Shown: positions 17,465 to 26,958 of the stretch, piece after piece
Position numbering within the stretch: position 1 is the first letter of the stretch
Layout: each line of letters begins with the position of its first letter
NCBI GenBank assembly: GCA_904846145.1
Contig: CAJGZL010000001.1
Span: 310,001 to 374,000 of the forward strand
DNA from: Psychrobacter immobilis
GTDB taxonomy: Bacteria; Pseudomonadota; Gammaproteobacteria; Pseudomonadales; Moraxellaceae
Direction of reading: 5' to 3'
DNA: 64,000 bases
Program-made: the position numbers and the translations under genes
The notes under the pieces: generated by a model
What the model was told of the DNA's origin: nothing
Databases searched by the model: none
What the model saw: only the letters and a program-made list of their open reading frames with translations

Positions 17465-17785
17465 CAGGAGAGTGTTTTGCGGCAAAGCGCAATATTTATT
17501 ATATATATTGTCAGAATACGCTGCAAAACCACCGAAGGCGCATCTACCCTGCCAATCGCTCAGGTAAACGGACTGAAAAACGCATGTCACTAATATTTAT
17601 TTGCAGTTTTTATTTTTAAGCTGTCATCATAAATACAACGGCATAACAAATCTGGAGAGCGGTAAGGATGATTTTAATCAATGCCTTACCCACCGAAGGG
17701 GAGAAAACGCGATATCCGACGTATATCTGATATATTGTTAGGATAGTTCGTGTTGAAAATCTCAGGTCACAGGACAGATAGGGCT
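17465..17785 (+). ncRNA. Tandem glycine riboswitch upstream of gcvT
   Basis: Two glycine-aptamer cores lie in tandem. The first (about 17465-17580) has GGAGAG at 17467, CCACCGAAGG at about 17529 and a CTCAGG-type element at about 17559. The second (about 17652-17780) has GGAGAG at about 17654, CCACCGAAGGGG at about 17690, and the strongly conserved CTCAGGTCACAGGACAGA at 17761-17778. These match the known gcvT riboswitch consensus, in which two aptamers share a short linker. It lies 180 bp before gcvT, so glycine should switch on the glycine cleavage operon. The limits are approximate. Confidence 0.9.
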
Positions 17786-17791
17786 ATAGTT

Positions 17792-17816
17792 CAACGAGAC
17801 GTTCAGCGTTTTGTTG
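17792..17816 (+). promoter_or_regulatory. Hairpin after the glycine riboswitch, possible expression platform
   Basis: Arms CAACGAGACG (17792-17801) and CGTTTTGTTG (17807-17816) pair over 10 bp with two G-U pairs and a 5-nt loop, directly after the second aptamer. There is no clean U-run right after it, so it may be part of an anti-terminator or translational switch rather than a simple terminator. TAGGGCT at about 17779-17785 can also pair with AGCCCTA at about 17874-17880. The function is inferred from position. Confidence 0.45.
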
Positions 17817-17959
17817 ACTGACGGCTTTATTTTATGACACTCTTGGTAGCGATAAAGCTTAGCACTGACGCCTAGCCCTATTGCTTCTCATTACTTTAAC
17901 ATATCAGTTTTGCGACTTTTATAGAGCGCATTGATGTTATGTATATATAAGGATTCGTT

Positions 17960-19135
17960 ATGACCGATACCCCTTCTCAAAGCTCTGCAACTCACGCCCC
18001 TCAGCGCACTCCTTTTTATCAGTCTCATGTCGATAGCAATGGCAAATTAGTAGACTTTTCTGGTTGGGAGTTGCCGATCAATTACGGCTCACAAATCGAA
18101 GAACACGAAGCGGTCCGCAGCGACGCGGGTATGTTTGACGTCTCTCATATGGTCATCGTCGATGTTACAGGCGCAGATGCCAAAGCATGGTTACAAAAAC
18201 TGCTGGCCAATGATGTTGATAAACTAAAGCTAGTGGGCAAAGCGCTCTACTCGCCTATGCTCAACGAGCAAGGTGGCGTCATCGATGACTTAATTGTTTA
18301 TTTATCAAACGAGGCGCAAACGGCTTATCGTATCGTCTCAAACGCAGCAACTCGTGATAAAGACATTGCACAGTTCCACAAGGTTGCTGAAGGTTTTGAT
18401 GTCAGCCTTACTGAGCGTACTGAGCTGGCTATGCTTGCGGTTCAAGGCCCTAATGCGGTTGAAAAACTGGCGCAAGCTAAGCCTGCTTGGGCGGATACTT
18501 TAGCGCGTATAACGCCTTTTGTTGGTGCTGATCTCACGGATATCGAAGGACAGGATTGGTTCGTAGCGCGTACTGGCTATACTGGTGAAGATGGCGTCGA
18601 AGTTATCATGCATGCCGATGACGCGCCTGCCTTTTTCGAACAATTAAAAGCAGCTGGCATTACCCCTGCTGGCCTTGGCGCTCGTGATACGCTACGTATG
18701 GAAGCGGGCATGAACCTATACGGTCATGATATGGATGAGACCATCAGCCCGTATGAGTGCAACATGGGTTGGACCTTGGCGCTAAAAGACGAGCGTGATT
18801 TTGTTGGTCGTGAAGCCTTAGTCAGTAAGCGTAAGCAAGCTAAAGAAGACAACACTGCTATGAAGCAAGTTGGCTTACTATTGACGACTCGTGGTGTCAT
18901 CCGTGAAGGCATGGCAGTGACCATCAATCAAGGCACGGATAACGAGCAAACGGGTATTATTACTAGTGGTACTTTTTCTCCAAGTCTAAAAAATTCTATC
19001 GCTATTGCCCGTGTTCCTATGAGCTTATCAGAAGATGATAGCGTGCAAATTGACTTGCGTGGTAAAGGTAAATTCGTAGACGTACGTGTTCTAAAGCTGC
19101 CTTTTGTACGTAATGGCAAAAAGCAATTTGACTAG
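17960..19135 (+). CDS. gcvT: Aminomethyltransferase, glycine cleavage T protein
   Basis: GcvT (391 residues) transfers the one-carbon unit from aminomethyl-lipoyl GcvH to tetrahydrofolate and releases ammonia. The sequence shows '[21 protein letters not shown]' near residue 34, 'MFDVSHM', 'LAVQGPNA', '[13 protein letters not shown]' and '[20 protein letters not shown]', all standard T-protein landmarks. The C-terminal barrel ends with 'KLPFVRNGK'. It is about 27 residues longer than the E. coli protein, partly because of an N-terminal Ser/Thr/Gln-rich extension. The start at 17960 has an AAGGA ribosome-binding site. It is the first gene of the operon controlled by the glycine riboswitch upstream. 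Confidence 0.97.
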   Translation: MTDTPSQSSATHAPQRTPFYQSHVDSNGKLVDFSGWELPINYGSQIEEHEAVRSDAGMFDVSHMVIVDVTGADAKAWLQKLLANDVDKLKLVGKALYSPMLNEQGGVIDDLIVYLSNEAQTAYRIVSNAATRDKDIAQFHKVAEGFDVSLTERTELAMLAVQGPNAVEKLAQAKPAWADTLARITPFVGADLTDIEGQDWFVARTGYTGEDGVEVIMHADDAPAFFEQLKAAGITPAGLGARDTLRMEAGMNLYGHDMDETISPYECNMGWTLALKDERDFVGREALVSKRKQAKEDNTAMKQVGLLLTTRGVIREGMAVTINQGTDNEQTGIITSGTFSPSLKNSIAIARVPMSLSEDDSVQIDLRGKGKFVDVRVLKLPFVRNGKKQFD

Positions 19136-19252
19136 TTTTCGTTTTATTGATAATTGATCAAAATCTTGAGTTAACGTTTTAACTAAGTAAGTGGGTTAGT
19201 CATAGAATATGATTAATCATTTTTATTTTAATAATCCTCCAAGGAGTCTTTT

Positions 19253-19633
19253 ATGAGCAACGTCCCAGCAGAATTAAAGTACATCGCTAGCCACGAATGG
19301 TTACGTTTAGAAGACGACGGCACTATTACCGTTGGTATCACTGACCATGCACAAGACTTACTAGGTGATGTGGTATTCGTTGAATTACCAGATGTAGGCG
19401 ATACTATCGCTGTTGATGATGAGATCTCGGTGGTCGAATCAGTAAAAGCGGCCTCTGATGTTTATGCGCCAATCTCAGGTGAAGTCGTTGCTATTAACGA
19501 AGCGCTAGAAGATGATCCTGAAATCATCAACTCTGATCCTTATGGCGAAGGGTGGTTCTTTAGAATGAAGCCTGACAACATGGCAGACTATGAAGCACTA
19601 CTTAGCGCTGAAGAGTACGAAAACGAATTATAA
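19253..19633 (+). CDS. gcvH: Glycine cleavage system H protein
   Basis: This 126-residue lipoyl carrier shuttles the aminomethyl group between GcvP and GcvT. The lipoylated residue is Lys65 in '[13 protein letters not shown]', within the hammerhead '[11 protein letters not shown]...ISGEV'. Length and C-terminal 'GWFFRMKP' are typical. An AAGGAG ribosome-binding site lies upstream of the ATG. It follows gcvT by 117 bp, with no terminator between them, consistent with one transcript. Confidence 0.97.
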   Translation: MSNVPAELKYIASHEWLRLEDDGTITVGITDHAQDLLGDVVFVELPDVGDTIAVDDEISVVESVKAASDVYAPISGEVVAINEALEDDPEIINSDPYGEGWFFRMKPDNMADYEALLSAEEYENEL

Positions 19634-19757
19634 GCTTTATAAGCCAATTCAAACTTAACCAAATAGCTAGTTGCAGATATTAGCGTCAGTTAGTATCTGC
19701 CATCATTTACAACCCTCACTCGCTGTCATCTAACGTTATCTTGTTCTGGAGTCACTT

Positions 19758-20543
19758 ATGAAACCAGCTGATACTAGTCATGACCATATTGCTGCCGATA
19801 TAAACGGCAACGATATGGCAACCCCTAATCATACCCCGCAACTGCAAGCCTTTCAGCAAGTAGTCGAGTCACGTCGTTCAGTGCGCCGCTTTACTGATAC
19901 TCCGATTCCTGATGCGGTGTTGGCAGATTGTCTACGTCTAGCTATGCTCGCGCCAAACTCAAGTAACCTACAGCCGTGGGAATTCTATGTGATAGATAGC
20001 GTAGAGAAGCGTAAGCTGGCTGTTAAAAACTGTATGAATCAGAACGCTGCGAAAACCGCAGCACGTTTGATCGCTGTCGTCGCTCGTACAGATACTTGGC
20101 ATGAACACGCACAGCAAGTGTTGCGTGAATACCCTACGAACCCTGTACCCAAAAAAGTCAAAGATTACTACACTAAAGTTGTGACCTTAGACTTTTTACG
20201 GGGACCAGTAAACGCACTATCGGTTGCCAAATGGAGCGCTACGCAAGTGGTTAGACGGGTCAAAGGGCCAATAAAATCGCCTTATTATACCTTTGATGAT
20301 GTCAAAAACTGGGCGACTAATAACACCGCTTTGGGCGCCCAAAACTTAATGCTTGCATTACGCGCTCATGGTTTTGATAGCTGCCCGATGGGCGGTTTCG
20401 ATGAACCTGCGATGAAGCGCTTATTAAACTTAAGCGATGATCATCATATAGTGATGATGATTGGTGCCGGCGAACGTGCTGATAATGGTGTTTACCATTC
20501 TCAGTTTCGCTTTAATCAACAGCAGTTTGTGCATTATGTTTAG
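19758..20543 (+). CDS. Nitroreductase-family flavoprotein inside the gcv operon
   Basis: The 261-residue protein has the nitroreductase/oxidoreductase fold with FMN-binding landmarks 'SRRSVRRF' (residues about 36-43), 'APNSSNLQPWEF', and 'NTALGAQNLMLALRAHG...CPMGGFD'. Such proteins use NAD(P)H to reduce nitro compounds, quinones or flavins. It has a polar N-terminal extension of about 30 residues before the domain. The ATG at 19758 has a GGAG ribosome-binding site. It lies between gcvH and gcvP (124 bp and 102 bp gaps) on the same strand, so it is probably co-regulated by glycine. Its role in glycine metabolism is not apparent. Confidence 0.88.
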   Translation: MKPADTSHDHIAADINGNDMATPNHTPQLQAFQQVVESRRSVRRFTDTPIPDAVLADCLRLAMLAPNSSNLQPWEFYVIDSVEKRKLAVKNCMNQNAAKTAARLIAVVARTDTWHEHAQQVLREYPTNPVPKKVKDYYTKVVTLDFLRGPVNALSVAKWSATQVVRRVKGPIKSPYYTFDDVKNWATNNTALGAQNLMLALRAHGFDSCPMGGFDEPAMKRLLNLSDDHHIVMMIGAGERADNGVYHSQFRFNQQQFVHYV

Positions 20544-20645
20544 TATTAAAAGTTGCTTTTTAGGCTGATATTATTCAGCTTGAACCCTTTTTATTTATTC
20601 TTATTATATCTTCAGCTTGCTTTATAGAAGCTAACAAGGATTATT

Positions 20646-23546
20646 ATGACCAGCTCTTACAGCCCTACCTTTGATACTTTTGAAGGTTTATTTAATGAGT
20701 CAGAATTTGTCTATCGTCACTTAGGCTCAAACGACAACAAACAAGCGGATCTACTTAGCGCCATCGGCTATAAAGAAATGTCGGCTTTTATCGATGATAC
20801 CGTGCCAGAGCCTGTTCGTTTGCATAAAGAGTTAGATTTGCCATTGGCTATGAGTGAGCACGCCGCCCTTGCCAAACTACGCAAAATGGCGGATAAAGTT
20901 ACCGTTAATAAAAGCTATATCGGTCAAGGCTACTCGCCTGTACGCATGCCAGCGGTTATTCAACGTAACGTATTAGAAAACCCAGGCTGGTACACCGCTT
21001 ATACACCGTATCAAGCTGAGATCGCTCAAGGCCGCTTGGAAGCTTTGCTTAACTTCCAACAAGTTTGTATTGATCTGTCTGGTCTTGAGCTTGCTGGTGC
21101 CTCACTACTTGATGAAGCGACTGCCGCAGCTGAGGCGATGGCGATGTCAAAACGTATGAGCAAAAGCAAATCAACTCAGTACTTCGTTGATGACCGTGTT
21201 TATCCACAAACCTTGGATGTCATGCGTACTCGCGCCAAATATTTCGGTTTTGAAATCGTTGTTGGTGATTTTGAATTGGCTAAATCTGGCGATTATTTTG
21301 GGGCGTTTTTCCAATATGTTGGTCGCGAGGGTGATGTCAAAGATTTAACCGACGTTATCAGCGCTGTCAAACAAAACAAAACTTACGTCGCGGTTGCTAG
21401 TGACATTATGAGCTTAGTATTACTCAAGTCGCCAGCCGACATGGGTGCCGATGTGGCGTTAGGTAGCACGCAGCGCTTTGGTATCCCTATGGGTTACGGT
21501 GGTCCACATGCCGCCTACTTTGCTTTTTCTGATAAAGCGAAACGTTCAGCACCTGGTCGTATTATTGGCGTGTCCAAAGATGCGCAAGGCAATACGGCAC
21601 TACGTATGGCACTACAAACTCGTGAGCAGCATATTCGCCGCGAAAAAGCCAACTCAAACATCTGTACCTCACAAGTATTGTTAGCTAATCTTGCGGGTAT
21701 GTATGCGGTCTATCATGGCCCTACTGGCGTGAAGCGCATCGCCACTCGTATCCATGCCTTTGCGACTGCTTTCGCTGATGTCATTACCACGGCTAAAGGT
21801 GATAATCAACTAACTGTCGTTCATGAGCAGTTCTTTGACACTGTCGTTGTTGATTGTGGCTCTGAAAAGCTTGCCACCCAAATCTTTGAAAATGCGGACA
21901 ATGTTGGCTATAACCTATGGCGTCTTGATGAGACTAAGTTAGGCGTTGCCTTTAGTGAAACCAGCGATCAACAAGACTTCAATGTCTTGACTCAGCTATT
22001 CGTTAACAAGTCACATAACTTACCTGAGACAGCAACCGTTTCTTTAGATGCGGAGCATTTACGTACGGATGATATCTTGACCCATCCCGTATTTAACTCG
22101 CACCATACCGAACATGAAATGCTACGCTATCTTAAGTCTTTAGAAGATAAAGATTTGGCTATGAACCGTAGTATGATTTCATTGGGTAGCTGTACGATGA
22201 AGCTCAACGCCACTAGCGAGATGCTACCGATTACTTGGCCTGAATTTGCCAACGTTCATCCGTTTGCGCCTTTAGATCAAGTCAGTGGTTACATTGAGAT
22301 GATTGATAGCTTGCAGGAGCAGCTCAAAGCCATCACTGGTTTTGATGACGTTTCTATGCAGCCAAACTCAGGGGCTTCTGGTGAATATGCTGGTCTATTA
22401 GCCATTCGTCGTTATCATGAGTCACGTGATGAGACTAATCGTGATGTCTGTTTGATTCCGCAGTCAGCCCACGGCACTAACCCTGCGACCGCCATTATGA
22501 TGGGCATGAAAGTCGTTGTCGTTAGAACAGATGACAACGGTAACGTCGATATTGATGACTTAACCGCTAAGGCTGAAGAGCACAGCGCCAATCTTGGTGC
22601 CTTGATGATCACTTATCCCTCGACGCATGGTGTATTTGAAGAAGGTATTCGTAAGATTTGTGACCTTATTCATAGTCATGGCGGTCAAGTCTATATGGAT
22701 GGCGCCAACATGAATGCTCAGGTCGCTATCATGCAGCCTGCTGACGTTGGTGCTGACGTACTGCACATGAACTTGCATAAAACCTTCTGTATTCCTCATG
22801 GCGGCGGTGGACCAGGTATGGGTCCTATCGGTATGCAAGCGCATTTGGCACCATTTATGGCGGATCATACGTTGATACCTGTGCATAATGCTCAAAGAGG
22901 CAACTCAGCGGTATCAGCAGCGCCTTATGGTTCAGCAAGTATTCTACCGATTTCATGGATGTATATTGCCATGATGGGTCGTGATGGCTTATTAAAAGCG
23001 ACTAATTTGGCACTACTCAATGCTAACTATGTAGCGGACAAGCTAAAGAGCGTCTATCCGATTCTTTATGCTGGCAAAAACGGCCGCGTCGCGCACGAAT
23101 GTATCATCGATATTCGCCCACTCAAAGAAGAAACAGGCATTACTGAAAGTGATATCGCTAAACGCTTGATGGATTATGGCTTCCATTCACCAACGATGAG
23201 CTTCCCAGTATCAGGTACGCTTATGATTGAGCCGACTGAGTCTGAATCTGCCGAGGAGCTAGATCGCTTTATCGATGCGCTGATTGCTATCCATGCAGAA
23301 GCTATGAAAGCCAAAGCTGGCGATGATGGCTGGACCTTGGAGGACAACCCATTAGTCAACGCACCGCATACAGCTGCTATGATTACTGATGGTGAGTGGT
23401 CACATCCTTATAGCCGTGATACGGCAGCGTTCCCACTCCCTTATATACGTAATAATAAGTTTTGGCCAAGCGTTGCCCGTGTCGATGATGCCTATGGTGA
23501 TAAGAACCTAATGTGCTCTTGCCCAAGTATCGAAAACTATATGTAG
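20646..23546 (+). CDS. gcvP: Glycine dehydrogenase (decarboxylating), P protein
   Basis: GcvP (966 residues) is the PLP enzyme that decarboxylates glycine and passes the aminomethyl group to GcvH. It is the single-chain form with N- and C-terminal halves of the P1/P2 type. Landmarks are 'FVYRHLGSND' at the start, 'YTPYQAEIAQGRLEALLNFQ', 'SLGSCTMKLNA' and the PLP-binding Lys712 in 'NLHKTFCIPHGGGGPG'. Length is normal for the family. An AAGGA ribosome-binding site precedes the ATG. It ends the riboswitch-controlled operon and a terminator follows at 23588-23622. No lpd gene is in this operon. Confidence 0.98.
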   Translation: MTSSYSPTFDTFEGLFNESEFVYRHLGSNDNKQADLLSAIGYKEMSAFIDDTVPEPVRLHKELDLPLAMSEHAALAKLRKMADKVTVNKSYIGQGYSPVRMPAVIQRNVLENPGWYTAYTPYQAEIAQGRLEALLNFQQVCIDLSGLELAGASLLDEATAAAEAMAMSKRMSKSKSTQYFVDDRVYPQTLDVMRTRAKYFGFEIVVGDFELAKSGDYFGAFFQYVGREGDVKDLTDVISAVKQNKTYVAVASDIMSLVLLKSPADMGADVALGSTQRFGIPMGYGGPHAAYFAFSDKAKRSAPGRIIGVSKDAQGNTALRMALQTREQHIRREKANSNICTSQVLLANLAGMYAVYHGPTGVKRIATRIHAFATAFADVITTAKGDNQLTVVHEQFFDTVVVDCGSEKLATQIFENADNVGYNLWRLDETKLGVAFSETSDQQDFNVLTQLFVNKSHNLPETATVSLDAEHLRTDDILTHPVFNSHHTEHEMLRYLKSLEDKDLAMNRSMISLGSCTMKLNATSEMLPITWPEFANVHPFAPLDQVSGYIEMIDSLQEQLKAITGFDDVSMQPNSGASGEYAGLLAIRRYHESRDETNRDVCLIPQSAHGTNPATAIMMGMKVVVVRTDDNGNVDIDDLTAKAEEHSANLGALMITYPSTHGVFEEGIRKICDLIHSHGGQVYMDGANMNAQVAIMQPADVGADVLHMNLHKTFCIPHGGGGPGMGPIGMQAHLAPFMADHTLIPVHNAQRGNSAVSAAPYGSASILPISWMYIAMMGRDGLLKATNLALLNANYVADKLKSVYPILYAGKNGRVAHECIIDIRPLKEETGITESDIAKRLMDYGFHSPTMSFPVSGTLMIEPTESESAEELDRFIDALIAIHAEAMKAKAGDDGWTLEDNPLVNAPHTAAMITDGEWSHPYSRDTAAFPLPYIRNNKFWPSVARVDDAYGDKNLMCSCPSIENYM

Positions 23547-23587
23547 TATGACATTGAAGGTTGATAAGTCAGCCTTCCTTAATCATA

Positions 23588-23622
23588 AAAACCTCCAAGT
23601 CAGTAGCTGATTTGGAGGTTTT
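23588..23622 (+). terminator. Rho-independent terminator after gcvP
   Basis: Arms AAAACCTCCAA (23588-23598) and TTGGAGGTTTT (23612-23622) are perfect over 11 bp with a 13-nt loop, followed by ATTTT. It lies 42 bp after the gcvP stop and marks the end of the glycine cleavage operon. Confidence 0.87.
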
Positions 23623-23818
23623 ATTTTGCTTATTATTTTGCAAGAAAGCGAATATCTTGATAAGTAGCGCGGGTGCTGGTGCTAACCCACGAATTATGTT
23701 GCAACTATCGAACATGTCACGCTAAAAATCAAGAACAAACGTTTAAAAGTTCTCTTATAAAATGGCCATTTAACGCTATAATAAATAACTAATCAGTTTA
23801 AAAACTCTCGGACTACAC

Positions 23819-24493
23819 ATGAGCCAAAAAAACCTTGTTATTCTTATCCATGGTCTGCATCAGGCGCCCTTTATTATGCGTCCAATGGCGAAGCGCTTGC
23901 AGAATCAAGGCTTCGCGACTCATCAATTTGGTTATCGCAGTATGCGTGATGGCATTAAAGTAAACAGTCAGCGTTTAAACGCTTGGCTTACAGTCAATCA
24001 CAACCCTGCTATGCCTATTGATCTTATCGGGCATAGTTTAGGGGGACTGATTATTCGCGACTTTATAGCGCATTATCCTGAGTGGAAAGTTGGTCGCTGC
24101 GTAACCTTGGGTACACCGCATAACGGTAGCGTTAGTGGTGATTATATGTGGCGACTCGCGCCTGTTATTGTAGGTAAATCATATGAGCAAGCTTTAGATG
24201 GTACAGTTGCGTCATTGCCAAAAGATATTGAGCTTGGCGTCATCGCTGGCAATAAGGCGCAAGGTTTAGGTCAGCCTATCTTAGCCTACCATAATCGTAA
24301 ATTACGTAAAGCAGATGCAGAGCTAACTTCTGAAAAGCTCGCTCACGATGGCACAGTCTATATCTCAGAGACTAAACTCACCAGCGCTACCGATCATATT
24401 ATCTTACCAGTTACTCATACAGGCATGTTGATCGATAAAAACGTCGCACAGCAAGCTATTTACTTTTTGATACATGGCGAGTTTAGGCGCTAA
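23819..24493 (+). CDS. Alpha/beta-hydrolase, lipase-like (224 aa)
   Basis: The protein starts with the oxyanion-hole segment 'LVILIHGLHQAP' and carries the nucleophile motif GHSLGG (about 70-75), then 'VTLGTPHNGS', which is typical of lipase-like and PGAP1/DUF676-like hydrolases acting on esters. The C-terminal 'VTHTGML' has a candidate catalytic histidine. There is no signal peptide, so it is likely cytoplasmic. The substrate is unknown. It is a single gene between the gcvP terminator and a convergent exported-protein gene. Confidence 0.85.
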   Translation: MSQKNLVILIHGLHQAPFIMRPMAKRLQNQGFATHQFGYRSMRDGIKVNSQRLNAWLTVNHNPAMPIDLIGHSLGGLIIRDFIAHYPEWKVGRCVTLGTPHNGSVSGDYMWRLAPVIVGKSYEQALDGTVASLPKDIELGVIAGNKAQGLGQPILAYHNRKLRKADAELTSEKLAHDGTVYISETKLTSATDHIILPVTHTGMLIDKNVAQQAIYFLIHGEFRR

Positions 24494-24575
24494 GATGTGT
24501 TATCTAGTAGACTACACACCTCCTAAGCTAAAATGATAATGTTCAAAACGACATCTACATAAAAGACTAAAATAT

Positions 24576-25388
24576 CTATCTTCTAAGCTCTTTCATTTCA
24601 AACTGTTGCAAAGTAGCAGGTCTGCTTATAGCTTCTTTAGAGCCTTGTTTAATAGATCCTTTAGATGCTATTGCTTCATTAATAGCTGGCTTCGTTTGCA
24701 GTTGATGACCGCTTGGACAAGAGGCAGTCACGGAACTAGCAGATGTCCCATTAACATATTTTGCACACCAATCTTGATTGCCTTCAAAGTCTATTTTTAG
24801 AGTGCCGTAGTCGTAACCTGTACCTTGACAACGTGTTCCTACAGTGCGGTTTCCGTTTCTATGACGAAAAATATCACCTCCTGGAACGGCATCATAACTC
24901 CATTTTCTAGTATCATGAATTGGGCTCCAATTACCTTTGGGCTGTCTATTTTTTTGCCAATATGCGGATGTCGCTGGTTTCGTACATATGCTATTGTCTG
25001 CCGATAATGTATATCCGCTACTACAAGTTGGAATCTGGATACTACCCACACTAGCGGGTACATATTTTGCACACCAATCTTGATTACCTTCAAAGTCTAT
25101 TTTTAGAGTGCCATAGTCATAACCTGTGCCTTGACAACGTGTTCCTACAGTACGATTTCCATTCCTATGACGAAAGATATCACCTCCTGGAATAGCATCA
25201 TAACTCCATTTTTTAGTATCATGAATTGGACTCCAATTGCCCTGTGGCATTCGAGTCTTCTGCCACATTGCCTCTGACCCAGGTTTATAGCACTTATGCT
25301 CTGCAGCTGAAGCAGTAGAGATACCTAATAACAACGTACTGCTTAAAGCTAAGACAAGTCCTGTTTTGTTATAAGTAAGATATGACAT
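24576..25388 (-). CDS. Secreted protein built from a near-identical tandem repeat (270 aa)
   Basis: A signal peptide ends near 'STASA' (residue 28). The mature protein contains two copies of a roughly 78-residue unit, at 33-110 and 135-212, separated by a 102-residue period. The units are almost identical over long stretches ('GNWSPIHDT', 'WSYDA-PGGDIFRHRNGN' and 'TVGTRCQGTGYDYG'). Each unit has cysteines at its start, middle and end, and each is followed by a shorter 'C-SG--L' element. The C-terminal tail is polar, contains KGS/KEA-type segments and ends in Arg-Arg. I do not recognise the family. The start at 25388 has a GAGG ribosome-binding site. A lux-box-like palindrome lies in its promoter at 25482-25505. 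Confidence 0.75.
   Translation of the reverse strand: MSYLTYNKTGLVLALSSTLLLGISTASAAEHKCYKPGSEAMWQKTRMPQGNWSPIHDTKKWSYDAIPGGDIFRHRNGNRTVGTRCQGTGYDYGTLKIDFEGNQDWCAKYVPASVGSIQIPTCSSGYTLSADNSICTKPATSAYWQKNRQPKGNWSPIHDTRKWSYDAVPGGDIFRHRNGNRTVGTRCQGTGYDYGTLKIDFEGNQDWCAKYVNGTSASSVTASCPSGHQLQTKPAINEAIASKGSIKQGSKEAISRPATLQQFEMKELRR
24753..25292 (-). repeat. Tandem coding repeat units within the secreted protein gene
   Basis: The repeat units occupy 25059-25292 (first, protein residues 33-110) and 24753-24986 (second, residues 135-212). The start-to-start distance is 306 bp. The DNA is also strongly conserved between them, with long runs of identity and mostly synonymous differences, which indicates a fairly recent duplication or ongoing gene conversion. 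Confidence 0.85.
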
Positions 25389-25456
25389 AGTCGTTCCTCA
25401 TATTTAAAGGATTAATATATGTCCAACAAAGCAAAATTTGGTAGACACCCTTTATC

Positions 25457-25505
25457 ATATTAGCCTAGTTCAAAATGGCAGGTAACTGTACATATCTACA
25501 GGTAT
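25457..25505 (-). promoter_or_regulatory. Lux-box-like palindrome and -10 element (copy 1)
   Basis: On the minus strand the core reads ACCTGTAGATATGTACAGTT inside the 24-bp site 25482-25505. It is the imperfect version of the palindrome at 57441. A TAATAT hexamer (25457-25462, minus strand) begins exactly 19 nt after the site, the same spacing as in the other two copies; TATGAT lies 3 nt further. This arrangement would put the palindrome centre at about -43, where an activator would overlap the -35 position. The downstream gene is the repeat-containing secreted protein, with its start at 25388. Confidence 0.7.
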
Positions 25506-25644
25506 ATATCATTATTCATGCTTGATTTAGCTTTAAAATATAATATATTTAATAATTTAAACGTTAAAATAACTATCTAGCCGTTATTCGTAAGTTATTA
25601 ATAGTATTCAAATTGCTAATAATATCTACAAGTGGGCAAGCCTT

Positions 25645-26958
25645 TTAAGGATTGTTCTTAACCCCCATCCCCTGCTTTAATTCAACCTTATGGGCTGCAA
25701 TCACGGGTATTAAAGTTTGAATCACCCAGTCATGACGCCAGCCTTGTAAGCCTACTGGCAACTCCGACAAGTCTTTGTCATAAGCGATAACTTCATACAG
25801 CTGACTCAGCCACTTTTTACGCATTAATACGCTCTCTGGCACACCGATTTGTTCAGCCTGTTTAGCAATGGCTTCTTGTACCGCTTTTGACAGCACCTTG
25901 TTTTTTGAGCGATAAGGCGCTGGCAGACAAGCAGGGTGCTCAACAGCTGACAGTGCTTTAGCGTCGGTAATAATCTTTAATAGCTCGTCACCATAGAGTC
26001 TGAGCATACTACGATGCATCGTAGTTTTATGCGCAAGCTCGCGCATAGTGCTCGGCTTTTCGGTGATAATCTCACGCACCGCTTGTTTTTTGATGACAAA
26101 GGTGCGCGGTTGATTGGTCGCGCGAGCCAGCTGTTCACGCCAAGTCGCTACTGCTTGCAATATTGCCATTTGCTGCGAGTTATATCGATAATCTGCCATG
26201 GTTAGATACATAGCTTCGTCTTCAACGTGCTGAGTGGCATAAAGCTCAGCGGCATAGAGCTGACAATCCGCCCAGACATAGTCATACAGCCCTTTTGACT
26301 TTAGCGCATACTCAAGACTTAAGTATAGCGCTGGCAGAAAGCGCACATCATCTATCGCATATTGCTCTTGCTCATCTGATAATGGACGACGTAACCAGTC
26401 GGACTGGCTCTGCTCTTTATCAATATGCATATCAAGCTGGTCATCGAGCGCTTGTTGATAGCCCATTTGCAATTGCCCAGTCAAATAAGACAGCGCAATT
26501 TGAGTATCAAAGATATTGGTCAGTGGTGGGCAACCTGAGAGTAAATAGAATATCCCCAAATCCTCACCACAGGCATGCCAAATGGCGACATCGACTTCGA
26601 GCAGTGCTTGCCATAGCGCGTCAAGTTGCAACTTTGGCGCATCTATAAGGTAAACATGATCACCTGTATTAAGCTGCACGAGCGCCAAGATCGGATAATA
26701 AGTATCACGCTTGATAAACTCAGTATCTAGCGCCACACGTCCGCAGCCTTCTAGCGCCTCAATGACTTCATCTAGCTGATACTGTTCACGTATCCAAGTG
26801 ACTGCTGCTGCGTCAGCAATATCAAGCAAGGCGTCAATATCAGGCTCTACAGGCAAAATAGTTAGAGCAGTATTTTTTGCAGCATTATCTTTATTAATTG
26901 TAGAATTAGCAATAGTAGGATCGTCTTGTAGAACTATAGCGGTTAGAGAGTCTGACAC
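25645..26958 (-). CDS. rnd: Ribonuclease D
   Basis: RNase D is a 3'-5' exoribonuclease of the DEDD family that trims tRNA and other small RNA precursors. The catalytic motif Exo I appears as 'VALDTEFIKRDTYYP' (Asp and Glu), followed by 'IWHACGEDLGI' (Exo II) and 'YAIDDVRFLPALY' (Exo III with Asp). A helical HRDC-like region follows in the C-terminal half. The 437 residues include an N-terminal extension of about 60 residues before Exo I that is not typical. The annotated start is GTG at 26958 with a weak ribosome-binding site, so a shorter start is possible. Confidence 0.9.
   Translation of the reverse strand: MSDSLTAIVLQDDPTIANSTINKDNAAKNTALTILPVEPDIDALLDIADAAAVTWIREQYQLDEVIEALEGCGRVALDTEFIKRDTYYPILALVQLNTGDHVYLIDAPKLQLDALWQALLEVDVAIWHACGEDLGIFYLLSGCPPLTNIFDTQIALSYLTGQLQMGYQQALDDQLDMHIDKEQSQSDWLRRPLSDEQEQYAIDDVRFLPALYLSLEYALKSKGLYDYVWADCQLYAAELYATQHVEDEAMYLTMADYRYNSQQMAILQAVATWREQLARATNQPRTFVIKKQAVREIITEKPSTMRELAHKTTMHRSMLRLYGDELLKIITDAKALSAVEHPACLPAPYRSKNKVLSKAVQEAIAKQAEQIGVPESVLMRKKWLSQLYEVIAYDKDLSELPVGLQGWRHDWVIQTLIPVIAAHKVELKQGMGVKNNP

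Noticed and set aside
17381..17590. Minus-strand open frame of 69 residues over the first glycine aptamer
   Set aside because: It overlaps strongly conserved riboswitch elements and has no ribosome-binding site; it is most likely a chance frame.
25611..25640. AATATCTACAAGT near the rnd stop, resembling half of the lux-box-like palindrome
   Set aside because: There is no matching left half and no promoter-like arrangement, so I do not count it as a fourth copy.
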